Below are positions 41,669 through 55,600 of a stretch of DNA of 64,000 nt, piece by piece. Both the position numbers and the translations under genes were made by a program. Every line of letters begins with the position of its first letter. Position 1 is the stretch's first letter. The notes under the pieces are model-generated. The model had not been told where the DNA came from. It saw only the letters and a list, made by a program, of their open reading frames with translations, and ran no database searches. Origin of the DNA: Jacaranda mimosifolia (taxonomy: Eukaryota; Streptophyta; Magnoliopsida; Lamiales; Bignoniaceae); contig CM032129.1 in assembly GCA_018894105.1 (NCBI GenBank), positions 33,311,468 to 33,375,467 on the forward strand, in the 5' to 3' direction.

Positions 41669-42672
41669 CAAAACTTTGTGATAAATTTATCATCCGAATA
41701 GTAACTATATCCTATGGACTGAAAGAGTTGGATTGAGTCATCTAAACAATTCTAATTTGGTTCCGATAAACTTCATTTAAGAACCCCTCGTCAAATGCAA
41801 TCAATAAGAAAAGAAGTGCTAAGTTTCAAATCAATGAATAACCTAAAATGAAAGAAGAAACATTTCTCACCTGCACCTAAATCTTAATCTGCTCCACTTT
41901 AACAAATGAGAGTTTTAAGCGGAATCAATGACACCCTTTTGAGCAATGTTACGATTTGGGAGTTGAAAAAAAAAAGGGTTAAGCCTTCCCCAACTAGCCC
42001 AACTCTTGATAATCGAGTGTACTCGTATTTTAAGTTCTTGATAGGGTCTGAAGCTTGTCCTCCCTTTGCCTTAACTCTGAAAAAACTAGAATAAAAGATT
42101 TTCTATTTAAGCGAGCATTTTCAACACAATTAAGAAAGAATGGACTTGCTAACCATTGCTAAAGATTGGGTAAATTACAATGATTGAGCTGCATTTGTAC
42201 AAGTGATCCTTCATAATTGACCCTTAGTCAATGATTGCTGACATAATTGTAGACTTGTGGTAATAATTCATTAGATATTTATGTAAGGAAATTACTGATG
42301 AAACTGCGGCAATTCCTAACTTCCCCAGTGATGTTGCCATATTAACTATTGAGTACCAAATATTGCTGAAAACAATTATGTAGGACAAAAACGAAAAGAT
42401 TAGTGATGGTGATGCATCAACTTAATTTTTGTTATCAATTATTGATGATGAAAACAAACAGCACCTATATTGCCTTTGTAATTACATTTTCCTCCTCCAG
42501 ATGCTGTTCCTTCCAATAGAAACTTTACAAGGCATAGACAAGAAACTAGATTAGTTTAATCACAAGCCCTTTATTCTGGTTTATCATTTTCAAGAAACAT
42601 GAAGGAAGACTGCATAGGAAGCCCCCTCTCTGGATTCTATCATTTTAACTCAATCCAACCTAGTACACGAGA

Positions 42673-45600
42673 ATGATCGCTCTGGTTTATCATTTTCTTG
42701 CAATTCTTTGGTCTGTTTCTCAAACCCCCTTTGACTTAGCTCGAACAACTACTGCAAATCAAAAAGATCAGCTGCCAATTGGGCATGGATATACTATTAA
42801 ATCCATTAGCAAGGATTCAAATGGGAGTTCATTGACTGCTGGTCTTCAGATTGTCAGAAATTCCTCAACTTTTGGTCCAGATATTCAGAATCTCAACCTC
42901 ATAGCCAGGTATTCTTATGAAAACTTTTCCATTTTTTCATTCTTTTGTACTAGTTCTGGTAAGGACAACCTGATCCACATATTAGTAAGCGCAAACAAGA
43001 GATATTGTCTAAATTTAATGCAACTTTAGCCACATCCTGGTTTATTACAAGTTGGTCTCATATTCTGTTTTATGGGATTTTACTTCTTTCACGCAGTTTT
43101 GTTACAAATGACTGTCTCAGAGTTCGAATATCTGATTCTGATAACCAGAGGTGGGAAGTGCCAAAAGATATTATCCCCCGTGAGGCACCGTTACATCACC
43201 AAGTACCAAATGATGAGCACTATTTTCTCTCTAATTCCAGCTCAGATCTTGTATTCACCCTATATAACACCACTCCTTTTGGCTTCACCGTCACCCGGCC
43301 TTCAAACGGTGATATCCTTTTCGACACTTCACCTGTAGCAGGCAATCCTGATACGTTCCTTCTCTTCAAAGATCAGTACATACAAATCTCCTCTTCTCTC
43401 CCACCAAGCAGGGCTAATCTTTACGGCCTTGGAGAGCACACGAAGAGCTCGTTCAAGCTGAAACACAACCAGACGCTGACCCTCTGGAATGCTGACACTG
43501 GAAGTGACAATCTTGATCTAAACTTATATGGATCTCACCCTTTCTACATGGACATCCGGACCCCCACGGGAGCCACTCATGGAGTATTGTTGCTCAATAG
43601 TAATGGAATGGATATAGTTTACACTGGTGAAAGGATAACTTATAAGGTCATAGGTGGTGTTCTTGATTTCTTTTTCTTTGCTGGACCTTCCCCCAAAATG
43701 GTTATGGATCAATACACACAACTCATTGGTCGGCCTGCTCCTATGCCTTATTGGTCTTTTGGTGAGTCATATTTTTGATTTCTTGATTGGCTTTAAGTAT
43801 GAAGATCCCAGTTACTGTGCTGCAACAAGATGTGGATTCTTGTTTTCATTTTCTTCTTTCTTGATTATAGGATTTCATCAGTGCCGATGGGGTTATGAAA
43901 ATGTAAATGATGTTGAGGAAGTGGTCAGTAGGTATGCAGAAGCTGGGATTCCTCTTGAGGTTATTTGGACAGATATTGACTACATGGATGGTTTTAAGGA
44001 TTTTACACTTGACCCCATTAATTTCCCTTTGGACAAGATGAAGAGTTTTGTAAACAAGATTCACCAAAATAGCCAGAAATATGTCCTCATCCTGGATCCT
44101 GGTAACTTCTTCACCTCTTTTTCTTCCAAAGTCTCAGTTATTTGGGAGAAGTAAGTTCAACTATAAGCTAGTATACATTTAATCATACATTTCGACCACA
44201 GGTATTAGTGTGAATGAGACATACGATACATACATCAGGGGAATGGAAGCAGGCATATATATAAAAAGAGATAATATCCCATACCAGGGAGTCGTTTGGC
44301 CAGGGAACGTCTACTATCCTGATTTTTTAAATCCTGCAGGTGGAGCCTTTTGGAGCAATGAGATTAGTATGTTCCACAATCTTCTCCCATTTGATGGTCT
44401 CTGGCTTGATATGAATGAGTTATCCAATTTTATAACCTCCCCTCCAAACGCAGGCTCCACACTTGATAACCCTCCTTATAGAATTAACAATTCAGGAGCT
44501 CAAATCCCCATTAACAATAGAACAATTCCTGCTTCTTCTCTGCATTTTGGCAATATCACAGAATATGATGCTCATAATCTATATGGACTATTAGAGTCCA
44601 AAGTCACGAATCAGGCGTTGATCAAAGTGACCGGTAAAAGACCATTCATACTTTCCCGATCAACTTTTGTTGGATCTGGAAAATTCACAGCACACTGGAC
44701 AGGAGACAATGCTGCAACATGGGATGACTTAGCATACTCAATTCCCAGCATCTTAAGTTTTGGACTTTTCGGTATCCCAATGGTCGGAGCAGATATATGT
44801 GGCTATTCTGGAAACACTACTGAAGAGCTTTGTCGACGTTGGATTCAGGTGGTAGCCTTTCAACTGAAGAAAATGGTGCATTCTTGAAATTAACTTTGAA
44901 TAATATTATCTTTCTGACTAAGTCCAATTACATGCAGCTTGGGGCGTTTTATCCCTTTTCAAGGGACCACTCTGCAAAGGATACTGCCCGACAAGAACTC
45001 TACCTTTGGGATTCAGTTGCTGCAGCAGCCAAAAAGGCACTTGGCCTGCGCTATGAATTACTGCCATACTTCTACATGCTAATGTATGAGGCACATATGA
45101 GAGGGACTCCCATTGCTAGGCCACTTTTCTTCTCATTTCCTCAAGACATTAATACTTACGAAATCAACTCTCAGTTTCTTCTTGGTAAAGGGGTAATGGT
45201 CTCACCTGTGTTAAGGCAAGGAGCCATCTCAGTTGATGCATATTTTCCAGCAGGAAACTGGTTTAGCCTCTTCAATTACTCAAACTCTCTGAGTGTAACA
45301 AATGGACATTATATAGCTCTTGATGCACCAGCTGAAGATATCAATGTTCATGTTCGAGAAGGGAATACACTAGCAATGCAAGACAAAGCCACGACCACAC
45401 GGGCTGCTGGGGAGACGCCATTCAAGCTATTGGTGGTACTTAGCAGCAAAGAGAACAGCACAGGAGAAGTGTTTCTGGATGATGGAGAAGATGTTGAGAT
45501 GGGAAGAGAAGGAGGAAAGTGGACTTTGATACAATATAATGGCAACATATTTGGAAGTACAGTGATAGTAGAGTCAAAAGTTGTCAATGGGGAGTATGCT

Positions 45601-45825
45601 TTGAGCCATAAATGGATGATGGAAAAAGTTACATTTCTGGGATTGAGTAATTCTGTGGTGTTAAATGGGCATGAGGTTATGATAAACAGTGGTGGAAATT
45701 GGATCAAGAAATCTATGGGGAGAGTAAGTTTAAAAAACAGTGGACAGTTTGCTATAGTTGAGATCTCAGAGATGTCAATGCTCATGGGGAATGAGTTCAA
45801 ATTAAAGCTCAATCTCAGCATGTAG
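42673..45825 (+). CDS. Secreted alpha-glucosidase, glycoside hydrolase family 31
   Basis: Retaining exo-hydrolase that removes alpha-linked glucose (or, in some plant members, xylose) from non-reducing ends; expected in the cell wall or secretory route. Five exons: 42673-42908, 43097-43761, 43871-44101, 44202-44848, 44938-45825, giving 2667 nt and 888 aa. The N-terminus [18 protein letters not shown] is a signal peptide. The nucleophile Asp is at about residue 447 ([10 protein letters not shown]) and the acid/base Asp at about 546 ([10 protein letters not shown]). [30 protein letters not shown] and [11 protein letters not shown] are family landmarks. Several N-glycosylation sequons (NSS, NTT, NNS, NRT) fit secretion. 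The [14 protein letters not shown] form and the missing Cys-rich loop after the nucleophile favour AGLU1-type alpha-glucosidase over XYL1-type xylosidase, but substrate is inferred. It is about the usual length for the family. Confidence 0.95.
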
Positions 45826-46680
45826 AGGGAAAAATATTATCTGAAAACTTATAACTCTGCTTTCTAGTATTTTTCTTGAATAAAGTCCTGAAAGCATATA
45901 TTCTTTATTGATACTAATTAAATTGATTGTTTTTTATTTTTGTAGCGCCGTAATATATTTAAGATTTTTAGCATGTTTTAAACCTTTTACTTCATTAATA
46001 AAATTTTTAAGATGCAATTTCTACAAAATAAGGGGAATTCCTTCCAAGAAACAAAGGGGAACTTCAATTTTTAGTGAAGAAACAAATGAAATAAAAAATT
46101 GAGAAATAGTTTTATGGTATAAAAGTGAAAAAAGAAGAAGAAAAATTTACCTTAATTTTCTTTTATTTATATATTTGCACGTGGGAGTTATTAAATATAC
46201 ATAAATATTATCGTAATTTAATTCAATAATATAAATATTACATGTAAAATGTGATGTTCGAACTTAATGAATTTTTAAGTTACTTGTTATAAATTGAAAA
46301 AAAGAGTACATATACATATTTTTGAGGCAAAGTTTTTAGGAGCACATATATATTTGTGAGAAATTACTGCGTTTCTACAATCTTTGAGGCTGTAATAGAT
46401 TATAATAAGTACGCCTAAGATAAAATGGCGGGCCCGGATTTCGACCAAGCCGGTCCATCCCGGTTCTCCCTCTTCTCGTCTTAGATCCACCTGGCTTTCT
46501 CTTCTTCAACGGACTACTCATAATTTTCTCCATTCTTTCCGATCTGCACACTCAAGAATCAAGATCACAGCACTTTCTTTCAAGAATCTTGGGTTCTTGA
46601 TTGGGTTTTTTTGAATCAATTCTTTCTTTAACGTGCTCTATCTATAGAAAGCACATTCACACACAGATCTTGAGAAAGCA
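45826..46680. other. Intergenic region between the GH31 gene and VPS54
   Basis: The first part is the GH31 3' untranslated region. From about 46430 to 46680 the sequence becomes GC-richer and CT-rich (CGGTTCTCCCTCTTCTCG), probably the VPS54 promoter and 5' leader. Both genes run in the plus direction. No other feature seen. Confidence 0.6.
45879..45884 (+). promoter_or_regulatory. Polyadenylation signal of the GH31 gene
   Basis: AATAAA lies 54 nt after the stop codon, in a T-rich context (TTTTTCTTGAATAAAG), a typical plant near-upstream element. Confidence 0.6.
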
Positions 46681-49600
46681 ATGGATTCACCGCCTTCCCA
46701 GCCACTGGGAAGGTTGCCCGAATCTCCGATCGGTAACTCCAAGAAATCCTCGAGTTATAGTTCATCGTCTTCATTGTCTAAATCAATCGCCGATATCAGC
46801 AGCCAGAGTTTCTCCTCCATCCTTAACAACCCTAACCCTTCCTCTTCCGTCGTCGGCTGGTGGTCCTCCTCTACCGCTGTTCCAGTACCGGAATTTGCCC
46901 CTCTGCCCTCCGCGCCCAAACCCGGATCTGAACTCACCCGATCCGATTTCCTGCCTTACCTCTCTTCCGTCTCCGAATCTCACTCTCGCTTCGTCGACAT
47001 TCTCAGGCAGCACGATAGGGATCACCAGGGACAGGATGGTCTTTTCAGTGGCGGCGCTGCTGGGGAGGCATTGGTAGCGTGCTTGAGGGAGGTTCCGGCG
47101 TTGTATTTTAAGGAGGATTTCCAGTTGGAGGATGGCGCCACGTTTAGAGCGGCGTGCCCATTGAGAACAATGTCGGAGAATGTAGTGTTGCAGGAGAGAT
47201 TATCGCAGTATTTGGATGTGGTGGAGTTGCATTTAGTGAGAGAGATTTCGTTGCGGTCGAGCTCGTTTTTTGAGGCGCAGGTGCAGTTGGAGGATTTGAA
47301 TACAAAAATTGTCCAAGGATGTGGGAGGGTAAGGGAGTTGAAAGAGACGATCAGGCTTCTGGACTCTGATTTGGTGGGTTCTGCTAGGAGAGTGCAGGAG
47401 CATAGCATGAAGCGTCGGGATTTGATCACGTTGCAGAACAAGCTAAGGCTCGTTCTCTCGGTCAATCAGGCTCTCTCCACTCTTCAGTTAGTAAGTTTTC
47501 TTTTCTTCTCCCTGGAGTGTTCATTAATTTAATATATAGTAAGAATGACGGATCGTTGTAGTATGACAACACCCTTACGGTTGGTTTGCCAATGTTGTCT
47601 ACATTTCTGCTAAGCACAGTAAGACGAAAAGTTTAGAATCCCATATGAAAATGAAGTGAAAAAATGTCTGCCAATTTGCGCAGTTTTTTACATATCAGTA
47701 AATGAAAAACTGGAGCTTATTTGTCTCATTTGTAGCTAGGCAAGTTCACAAGTTCGTGTCAATTAATCATATTTACTACCTATTTTTTGCAGCTTGTGGC
47801 ATCTGGAGACTGTCTTGGAGCTTTAGATATAACTGACGATCTGCAGCATCTGTTGGTATGCTTTTGTATTTTTTTTTTTTTCCTTATAAAATTTGGTTTA
47901 TGCTTCTTATTTTATTGTTCCAGTAATCCCATATATTCTATGTGCATAAACAATTCAGAGGTTCTTCTTTAGATTAGTTTTTTCATGAGAAACCATTTGT
48001 ATGTGGTCTGTCTATAGTACTTGAATTGTGAAATATCATGATTGAAGTTTGACCAGTAGTTTTTCTTAGAGCACTCTCCGCAAGATTCTTTGGTTGATTG
48101 GGTTTCAGATTTGACTGCTCTTTTTCGTAGTTAATGGTAATTTTTAACCGCAAAAGTTTAATGATTGCTCATTATTTTAAACCCATAAACCTTTTTTCTT
48201 TTGATTGGAACGATCAAGATTCTTATTAAGGACTAAATCAAAACTGAAGTTCGCCTGCAATTTCCAGAATCTGAAACTGTTTTGGTACTACTTATTCAAC
48301 ACGCTCACTTCATAATTTTCTTTTCTCTGCCAACAGTATTTTCTGTTTGCTAGGACGAGGTCCTTCTAGTTTAAATTGCTGAAGCCACAGTTGTTGCCTT
48401 TATTCGAAGAATTTTTTAATAGTTGAAGCTGCATTTGTTCTCAATATTTAACATATAATTTTTTTGTGCATCTAATAAAAGCTGCTTGTTTTTAATAGGA
48501 TGGAGATGAACTGATTGGTTTACATTGCTTTCGTCATCTTCGTGACCATGTAACAACTTCACTAGATTCAATTAACAGGTTAGTCTATTCGTGTTTTGAG
48601 ATGGATGCTGTTTTGTGGTTATTGATCGTCTCCATTTTTATGCATAAGATAGCTATATTGATATGTTTGACTGAAGTGTAAAATTCCCCATCAAACGAGT
48701 TGAGATTTTTTGGAGCAAAGTCACGATGAGCATAACAAATTCGAAAGAACCTGGTTTTCTTGGTCTCTGAGTCCTGCATCTATGACTGCTGTTGTCTTTA
48801 CTGTTCTCATGCACTATAATATGTGCATTAACCTCTGACAGGACCAATCTCACTGGTCCATTCAAGTTTAAGATGCATCAATGAACTGTTCTTGGAAGGT
48901 CTTACATTCTGCTGATATAAGTTATCCCCAGTGCCTGAAATAAAGAAGATGTCCCTTTATATTTTACTTCTTTTCAAAGAATCTATAACTTTCCTGCATA
49001 TAAATCTATATTCTTGCTGGACAGATGTAAAACTCATGAAGAATAAAATGCTACTTTGTTCTCTTTCAATTGCCATACGCACAACCCTTTCTAGTTAGTT
49101 GGCCATAACTATGCATGAACTGCTGTCTATGAAAAATGTCTTTTAATTTCAGAATTGGGGACTTCACGGTTTATGCAATACTATTTGACAAGTTATTTTT
49201 GGAAATGATAAACAAATGACTTGAATGTCTTCAAAAAATTACCAAAAAAGCATTGGTGGCAAATAATATAGAATGCTTGGCAGTGTGGCTTTGGTGATAT
49301 ATGTTATTATGTTGCTTCTCTTTCTATATTGTAAATTTTTTGATATACAACACATGCGCTTTTATTTATGGAATTGTGGTGTAAAGTAGCCTGATATTTT
49401 GACTTATCAGATTCATTCTTGTAGCATTCTTTCAGCAGAATTTATTCGTGCATCTTTACGTGGTGCTGAAAATGTGGATGTATCAACAGCAACGTCTACC
49501 TTCACATCTAATGGAAGACATGATGAAGTAAGCTTAATTTTTATTTGTTTATGTCAAAACTCGTACTCACATTTTGTATACTCGTCTTATAGTAGCAACA

Positions 49601-52600
49601 GTCTTATTTACCATCCACCTTGTCACTTTCCACACTATGATGTTATACAATTAGTAGTCTTTATAACCCAATCTACTTGGTTAAAACGAATTTGTTTGGG
49701 TAATTTGAGGATTTATTTTGCTAGCAAATAGTAAGTTTGAATTTCGCTATTTCAGTTGTTATGTGGGTTATGGATTGAGCTCAAGTCATGTCTTGTAGGA
49801 GGAAAATTCTTATTTGCACCAGGTGTAAGCCACATCAATAATGGGACCTACAGTTTACTTCTGTTGATCCAATTAGTGATGTGACATGATCTACACTGTT
49901 TGGTGTTTTTACGGCTGGTGCATGAAAGAACTTCCTGTCAAGATAGGTCTTTAGATGTATGAACCCTGATGTTGATCTTTTGATTCTACTGAGGGTGGCT
50001 CAGTAATGAGTATAGTATAATTTCATCTTTACTGTTTATTTCTCTTCCCAACAAGATATTTGGTCAGCTAACAACACAAAATTAACATGATTTCCTGAAG
50101 TTGTTGTTGGCAGATCCTGCACAGTGCATGAACAGGTCTTATTTTTGTTATGGACTGCCAACTAATTATATACAACTTGTTCTCTAGCCTTGAATGCTTA
50201 AGACCTACTATGAAACTTGAAACTCTCCTACATCACCCCTTTAGTTTTAGTTTCTTTTTCTTCCAAGATTGGTTGGATTTGGTTCAGTCGATCTTTTCTT
50301 CCCTTGAATTAAGCGTCTAAGGTTCTTATGTTTAAGCGACATGCTCACCTGATACCTGATTACAGCCTGTCACCTGCAACTTGCCGATTATATTGCATTG
50401 TGCATTTTTGGTCCATGTTTCCCCTATATTGCTCATATGAAATATGATTTCTTGGTTATTTGCTTTGCTTGCTGGATGGTTATTTTGCGATTTTAAGTTG
50501 TGGTTCTCTTCTGAAGACTGGCATTCAAACATTGCAGGTTAGACTGGAGGACGAACGGGCATCTAATTTCCAAGATCAGCTTCTTCCTCTTATTATTGGA
50601 TTACTTAAAACAGTGAGTCATGTGTTCCTCATCTAACGGACTAATCTTCGTCTTTCTCTACCAAATGGTTATTCAATGGTTTCTTTTCTCTGTGTGTTTG
50701 CTTATCGCTCCGCTTATTATCGAAAATGTGTGCATTACTGGACAATTAATGGTGTAAGACTAGACAAATTTGAAAGTTCAATGTGAAGATTGGGAGAGAA
50801 CACTTTAACTTTCTAAGAATGTGAACATTGGTCATGCATATGACTGTTAAACGTGGTAGGGGCTGTCAAAAATTATAGGAAAAAATCTTATCACTCTATC
50901 TTTTTCACTTTTCAATCTCTAGTTTTATGCATTTAAGATTAGTGAAGGCCTGCAGGCCTCTATCTATCCCCATTCTTAAGTTGGTACCAAATCTATTGTG
51001 ATATCTTTAGTTGGGTTCATATCTATTGTGGAAGGTCTTAAATGTTGAAGTTAAGAGTTTCTGAATCAGTTAGCTGGTTGGATTTTTATATATAGCCTTT
51101 GATTGGGTCTTAATTGATTCTTTGCAAGAACAAAGTTCTCTCTTGTTCATATCTCCTCTGCTGAATATGCTATAAATTGAAGAAAGCTTGAAATTGTGGC
51201 TGAAGTGTATTGTTAAAGTCACCCTCACCAGATCTAGTAGGCATTCGCTTTTGTGGTAGGTGCATGAGGGCTGGTGTGATTTTCATTTTCCTTGTAGCGT
51301 GGACTATCATGGTATATTTGTACATAAACTTGTATAATTGATTACATCCATTGCTGTTGGCTGTTGGTCAGTAATTTTGTTCATGTGTAACCAGGATGAA
51401 GGGAGTTTTATCTCTTTCCCTTCATTGTATTATTGCTACTTGTGAAATTCTTAATTTATGGATCCAAGTATTGTTTTGTGACTAAAATTCTGATTCCAGG
51501 GCAAATTACCAGCTGTGTTGAGAATATATCGTGATACACTTGCTTCTGATATAAAGACTTATGTCAAGGTGACAGTGTTAAATATGCCACTGGAGTCGGA
51601 TTCTATCTCTGGAGAGGGGATTGTAGATACTGATGGTGGGTTCACATGCATTTTTTATATTTTTGCTTCCCGCTGAAAGACTACTTTCATTTTAATTCGA
51701 TTGTTTGCACACAGAATGTAACTTGTCTTCTTCTTCATTCTACCCTTTGATAATATAAATGCATAATCCTCTGGCTTCACAGAGACTCCTTAACTTTAAA
51801 TCTTTCTCGTTCTGTAATGCTGACTCAGGTGGAGGCTCATCACTTGGAAGCAAGTTGAAAAGTCTATCACCCGATAGCTTTCTGAAGCTTTTGGAAGAAA
51901 TTTTCAAGATAGTGCAGGTAATGTAATCTTGGCAAATTTTGTTACTTATTCAAGACTATGCTTGGGAATTTCTATATAGATACAAATAATCATGTGAAGT
52001 CTTTTAAGGATATATTATGTATTTGTGTGAATTTTTTCCCATTGTTTAAACTGAATAGAGATTATGAGTTGTCTAGTACCTGCCTTATCCATGGGGCGTG
52101 ATAAAAAATTGATAACAATTTGAAGTTCTTAATCTCAACTTAGGAAAGGTGTTTTGTACATTTTGTCCTATCTATATATTGATAAACATTTTTTAAAATT
52201 TATGCTTATTTAATATCATATTGTCACTGAAAGTTCCTGTCTTAGCTGCTTCTCTCTCCCTTTCTTTTTCTTGGCTGCTATCCAACTTGCTTGTGCCTTT
52301 ATATTGCTATTTGCACTCAAGTGTTCGTGAATATCTATTGGAGATATGAGATACTGTTGAATGTTGAATTTCCAATTATGACAACAATTGAGTTCATAGG
52401 TATTGAAATGTTGAACAGGTAAAATATTAACTAAAGAGTGAATTCTTATGTAGGGCATGCTCCTTAGCAAAGCCTAATGATACCCTTTTGTGACTGGCTT
52501 CTTATAAATGTATGCCTGGACGTGCATCCTAATTCCTATCTTCAGTATTAGCTCACATCTATTGATCCTAATACTGGCATGGCGTAACTTGGTTCTTTTC

Positions 52601-55600
52601 TTTTAGTGAATGCAGACACGCTTACTGCGGGCTTCTGAAGTCAAAAGAGCAATTGAATGGATCATGGGGAACCTCAATGGCCACTACGCTGCTGCTTCGG
52701 TTGCTGCTGCAATTGCACATGGTGCAGCAGCTCCAGAAACAGCTCATGAGACAGATGGTCATGCTAATTCCTTTTCACCGCAATCATCCGAAAATGCTAC
52801 CAGAGTGATGCCTATCCAGGGAAGAGGATATGATACTGCAAGTCCAAATCTTTCAAAAAATTTCCGGTGAACTGCCTTTCTTTCTCCTATATTTTTGCAG
52901 AGCAGTTCTCATTTTAGTTTTGCTTGGGAAGTTGCTGTAGGGAATATTCTGTTGATAGTTTAGTTCTTTGAAAAAGTTGAAATTACTTCTTGCTCCAATA
53001 TCTAGTGAGATGTGGGTAGCATAGAGCAAGATTGACATTACTTTATTTGAGCCAAGCCTAATCCAATTTGTGATGGGCTGAGTTTGAGCATTGAGGTTGA
53101 ATCAGATGACTCTGTGGGCTGAGCTTGAACCTTATTAGGGTCCGCTGCGATGAGCCCATATTTAGTATTTCAGCCACAATTTTTTCATATCAATCTATTA
53201 CTAATCAATCATAGCAGAGTTGGGTGATAGTGTCAGTTATTATAGGATTTTTGACCAAGTAGTGTGATGAGTGCATGAATCCTCACTCTCCTCTAACTAA
53301 AAGTATTTGGATTTTTATCAAAACGAATGCTGCTGAATGGCCTTCTATATTCTTGATGTTTTTCAGATTTTTGATTGTTGCTTTAATTTTGTTTCGTTAT
53401 TTTAAATTAACAAATTTGTGTTGCAAACTGGGGAAAAATGGTTTTCGATGATTTCTGACAAATTCTGTAGGATCATATGAAAACATGGATTTTTGAATCT
53501 TTCCCTCTGTTTGGACAGAGCTGATATTTTAAGAGAGAATGCAGAAGCTCTGTTTGCTGCTTGCGATGCTGCTCATGGAAGATGGGCAAAAATTGTTGGA
53601 ATCCGTTCTCAAATTCATCCAAAACTCAGGCTGCAGGAATTTCTTGGTGTTTATAACATTAGTCAGGAATTTATAAGTTCAACAGAGAAGGTATGTGCTA
53701 CCTTTTATAGTTTGATGCAGTTTAACTCTGTTTTATTGTGCTTATGATACCATTGTATGCTGACATAAACAGATTGGTGGAAGGTTGGGATATAGCATTC
53801 GTGGAACGCTACAGTCACAAGCTAAATCCTTCATTGAATTCCAGCATGAATCTCGAGTTAGTTTCTATTGCAGCCAATTTTTTGCTGTTTACCAGGCTCC
53901 TGCTCATGAGTCACAGATTAATTTGTGTGCTGGTTATAACAGATGGCTAAGATGAGGGCTTTACTAGACCAAGAAAATTGGGCTGAAATAGATGTTCCAG
54001 ATGAGTTTCAGAGCATTGTCACTTCGCTATGTTCATCAGAAGCTGTGACGGTCGGAGTGAGTGATGTAGCTGCTGATGATACTGCATCAAGTTCTATTGT
54101 AGTGATATCAAGCAATGATGGTTCCTCCATGGCAGATGATGGTCCTTCAAATTCATCCCAACATACTGATCAGCCTGATTCTAATGGGACAGTGGATCAT
54201 ATGCCAAATACTGATACCTCACACTTGAGTGTGGCAATTGAGAATAGCAGTTCTGATGTTAGTACTTCCTCTAACAGCACCAGCACGAAGGAGCGTGGAA
54301 AGTCTGCCCTTCGGATGCTTTATTTTAGAGGCATTGGATATCACATGGTGAACTGGTAAGTCTCATGATTACTTGTTCATTTCGGCTTCTTGTGTGTGTT
54401 GTCATTCTTTCTTTCACATATCCTGTAGATGTTTTCTTTTCCATTTCTTCTGATATTCATTCTGAAATGTTCCTTCTCTCAAGTTATTTCTTTTTTGAGT
54501 TCCAGCAAAGTTACAAATTGTTATTCATGGGGAATTCCATGTGATAATATTCATGTTTGGTCAAGTTTAATTATTGATCAATTGTGAAGAAAATGCTCGA
54601 GTATTTAGGTTATTTACTAATCCCTGAACCTCTAGCTATTATCCTGGAATGGCGTCTTGTTAGTCAAATTAGCAAGTGGAGTTTGGGTGGGTGGAGGGGA
54701 TGTGCAAAGAGGAGAGAGATTAAAATGAAAAGTATGGATAAGCGCTCACAAAGTTTAGACACTTTGGTAATTAGGGCATTCATGAGAATTTCATAAGAAA
54801 CCATCAAATAAGTTAATTCATCAGAAACGTGACTGGTTCTTAGACTTTTGAGCTGGGAGATTGGACTGAGATATTTTACTGATAGAAAACAATAATATTC
54901 AGCTTGCCCCAGATTATTGGTTGACAATTTGGGGCTTTTGTGCATACTTGGTGATTTAATGTTTTGTGTCTCCAGGCTTTGACTGAAAGATTGATTTATC
55001 TAAGACATTTTTTCTCTTTGTACGACTTAACCATCCCAAATAAGAGTATTGCCTTGGTTGCAGCCTAGTTATTTTCTTGATGTAAGTTATACCCTGGGGA
55101 CTGGATTTGTTTATTTCTTTTTTGTGCTTCAGTGGCTTATATTTGGTGAAGATGATGTCAGAATACATAGATATGAGTAATTGTTTGCCCACACTATCTG
55201 CGGAAGTAGTTCATCGTGTTGCTGAGATCTTGAAACTATTCAATTCAAGGACCGCTCATCTTGTTCTTGGAGCGAATGCCTTGCAGGTACTACTTCTGAA
55301 AAGCAAAGATCTGAAGTTGATTTTCTATTTGACTTTTAAAGTATCTAATTTTTATTGCATAGTGTTAAAAAGTAGGTTATGGTTCCATACTACTGCCTCT
55401 TTGATGATTTACATTTTGCACATCATGTCCAGATGTAAAATTTTGCAAATATTGGGACCATAAAAAATACGCAAGGAACTTTTGATATGTTGATTTAAGT
55501 TGAACTTGTCTTTAGGAGAGATGATCAACAAATAAAAATGAAGTGGCATTAGATTTTCTGTGACCAACCTTTCTAGTTGAGAGAGAAGATTAGTCATTGT

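Larger units (their letters stand above)
38096..42672. other. Divergent intergenic region between VPS2.3 and the GH31 gene
   Basis: VPS2.3 (minus) and the glucosidase (plus) are transcribed away from each other across this region, so it holds both promoters. VPS2.3 leader sequence lies just above 38095. A MITE (38434-38754) and a 2.4-kb Mutator-like element (39233-41668) fill most of the middle. The roughly 1 kb before 42673 is the glucosidase promoter region; I see no gene there. Confidence 0.65.
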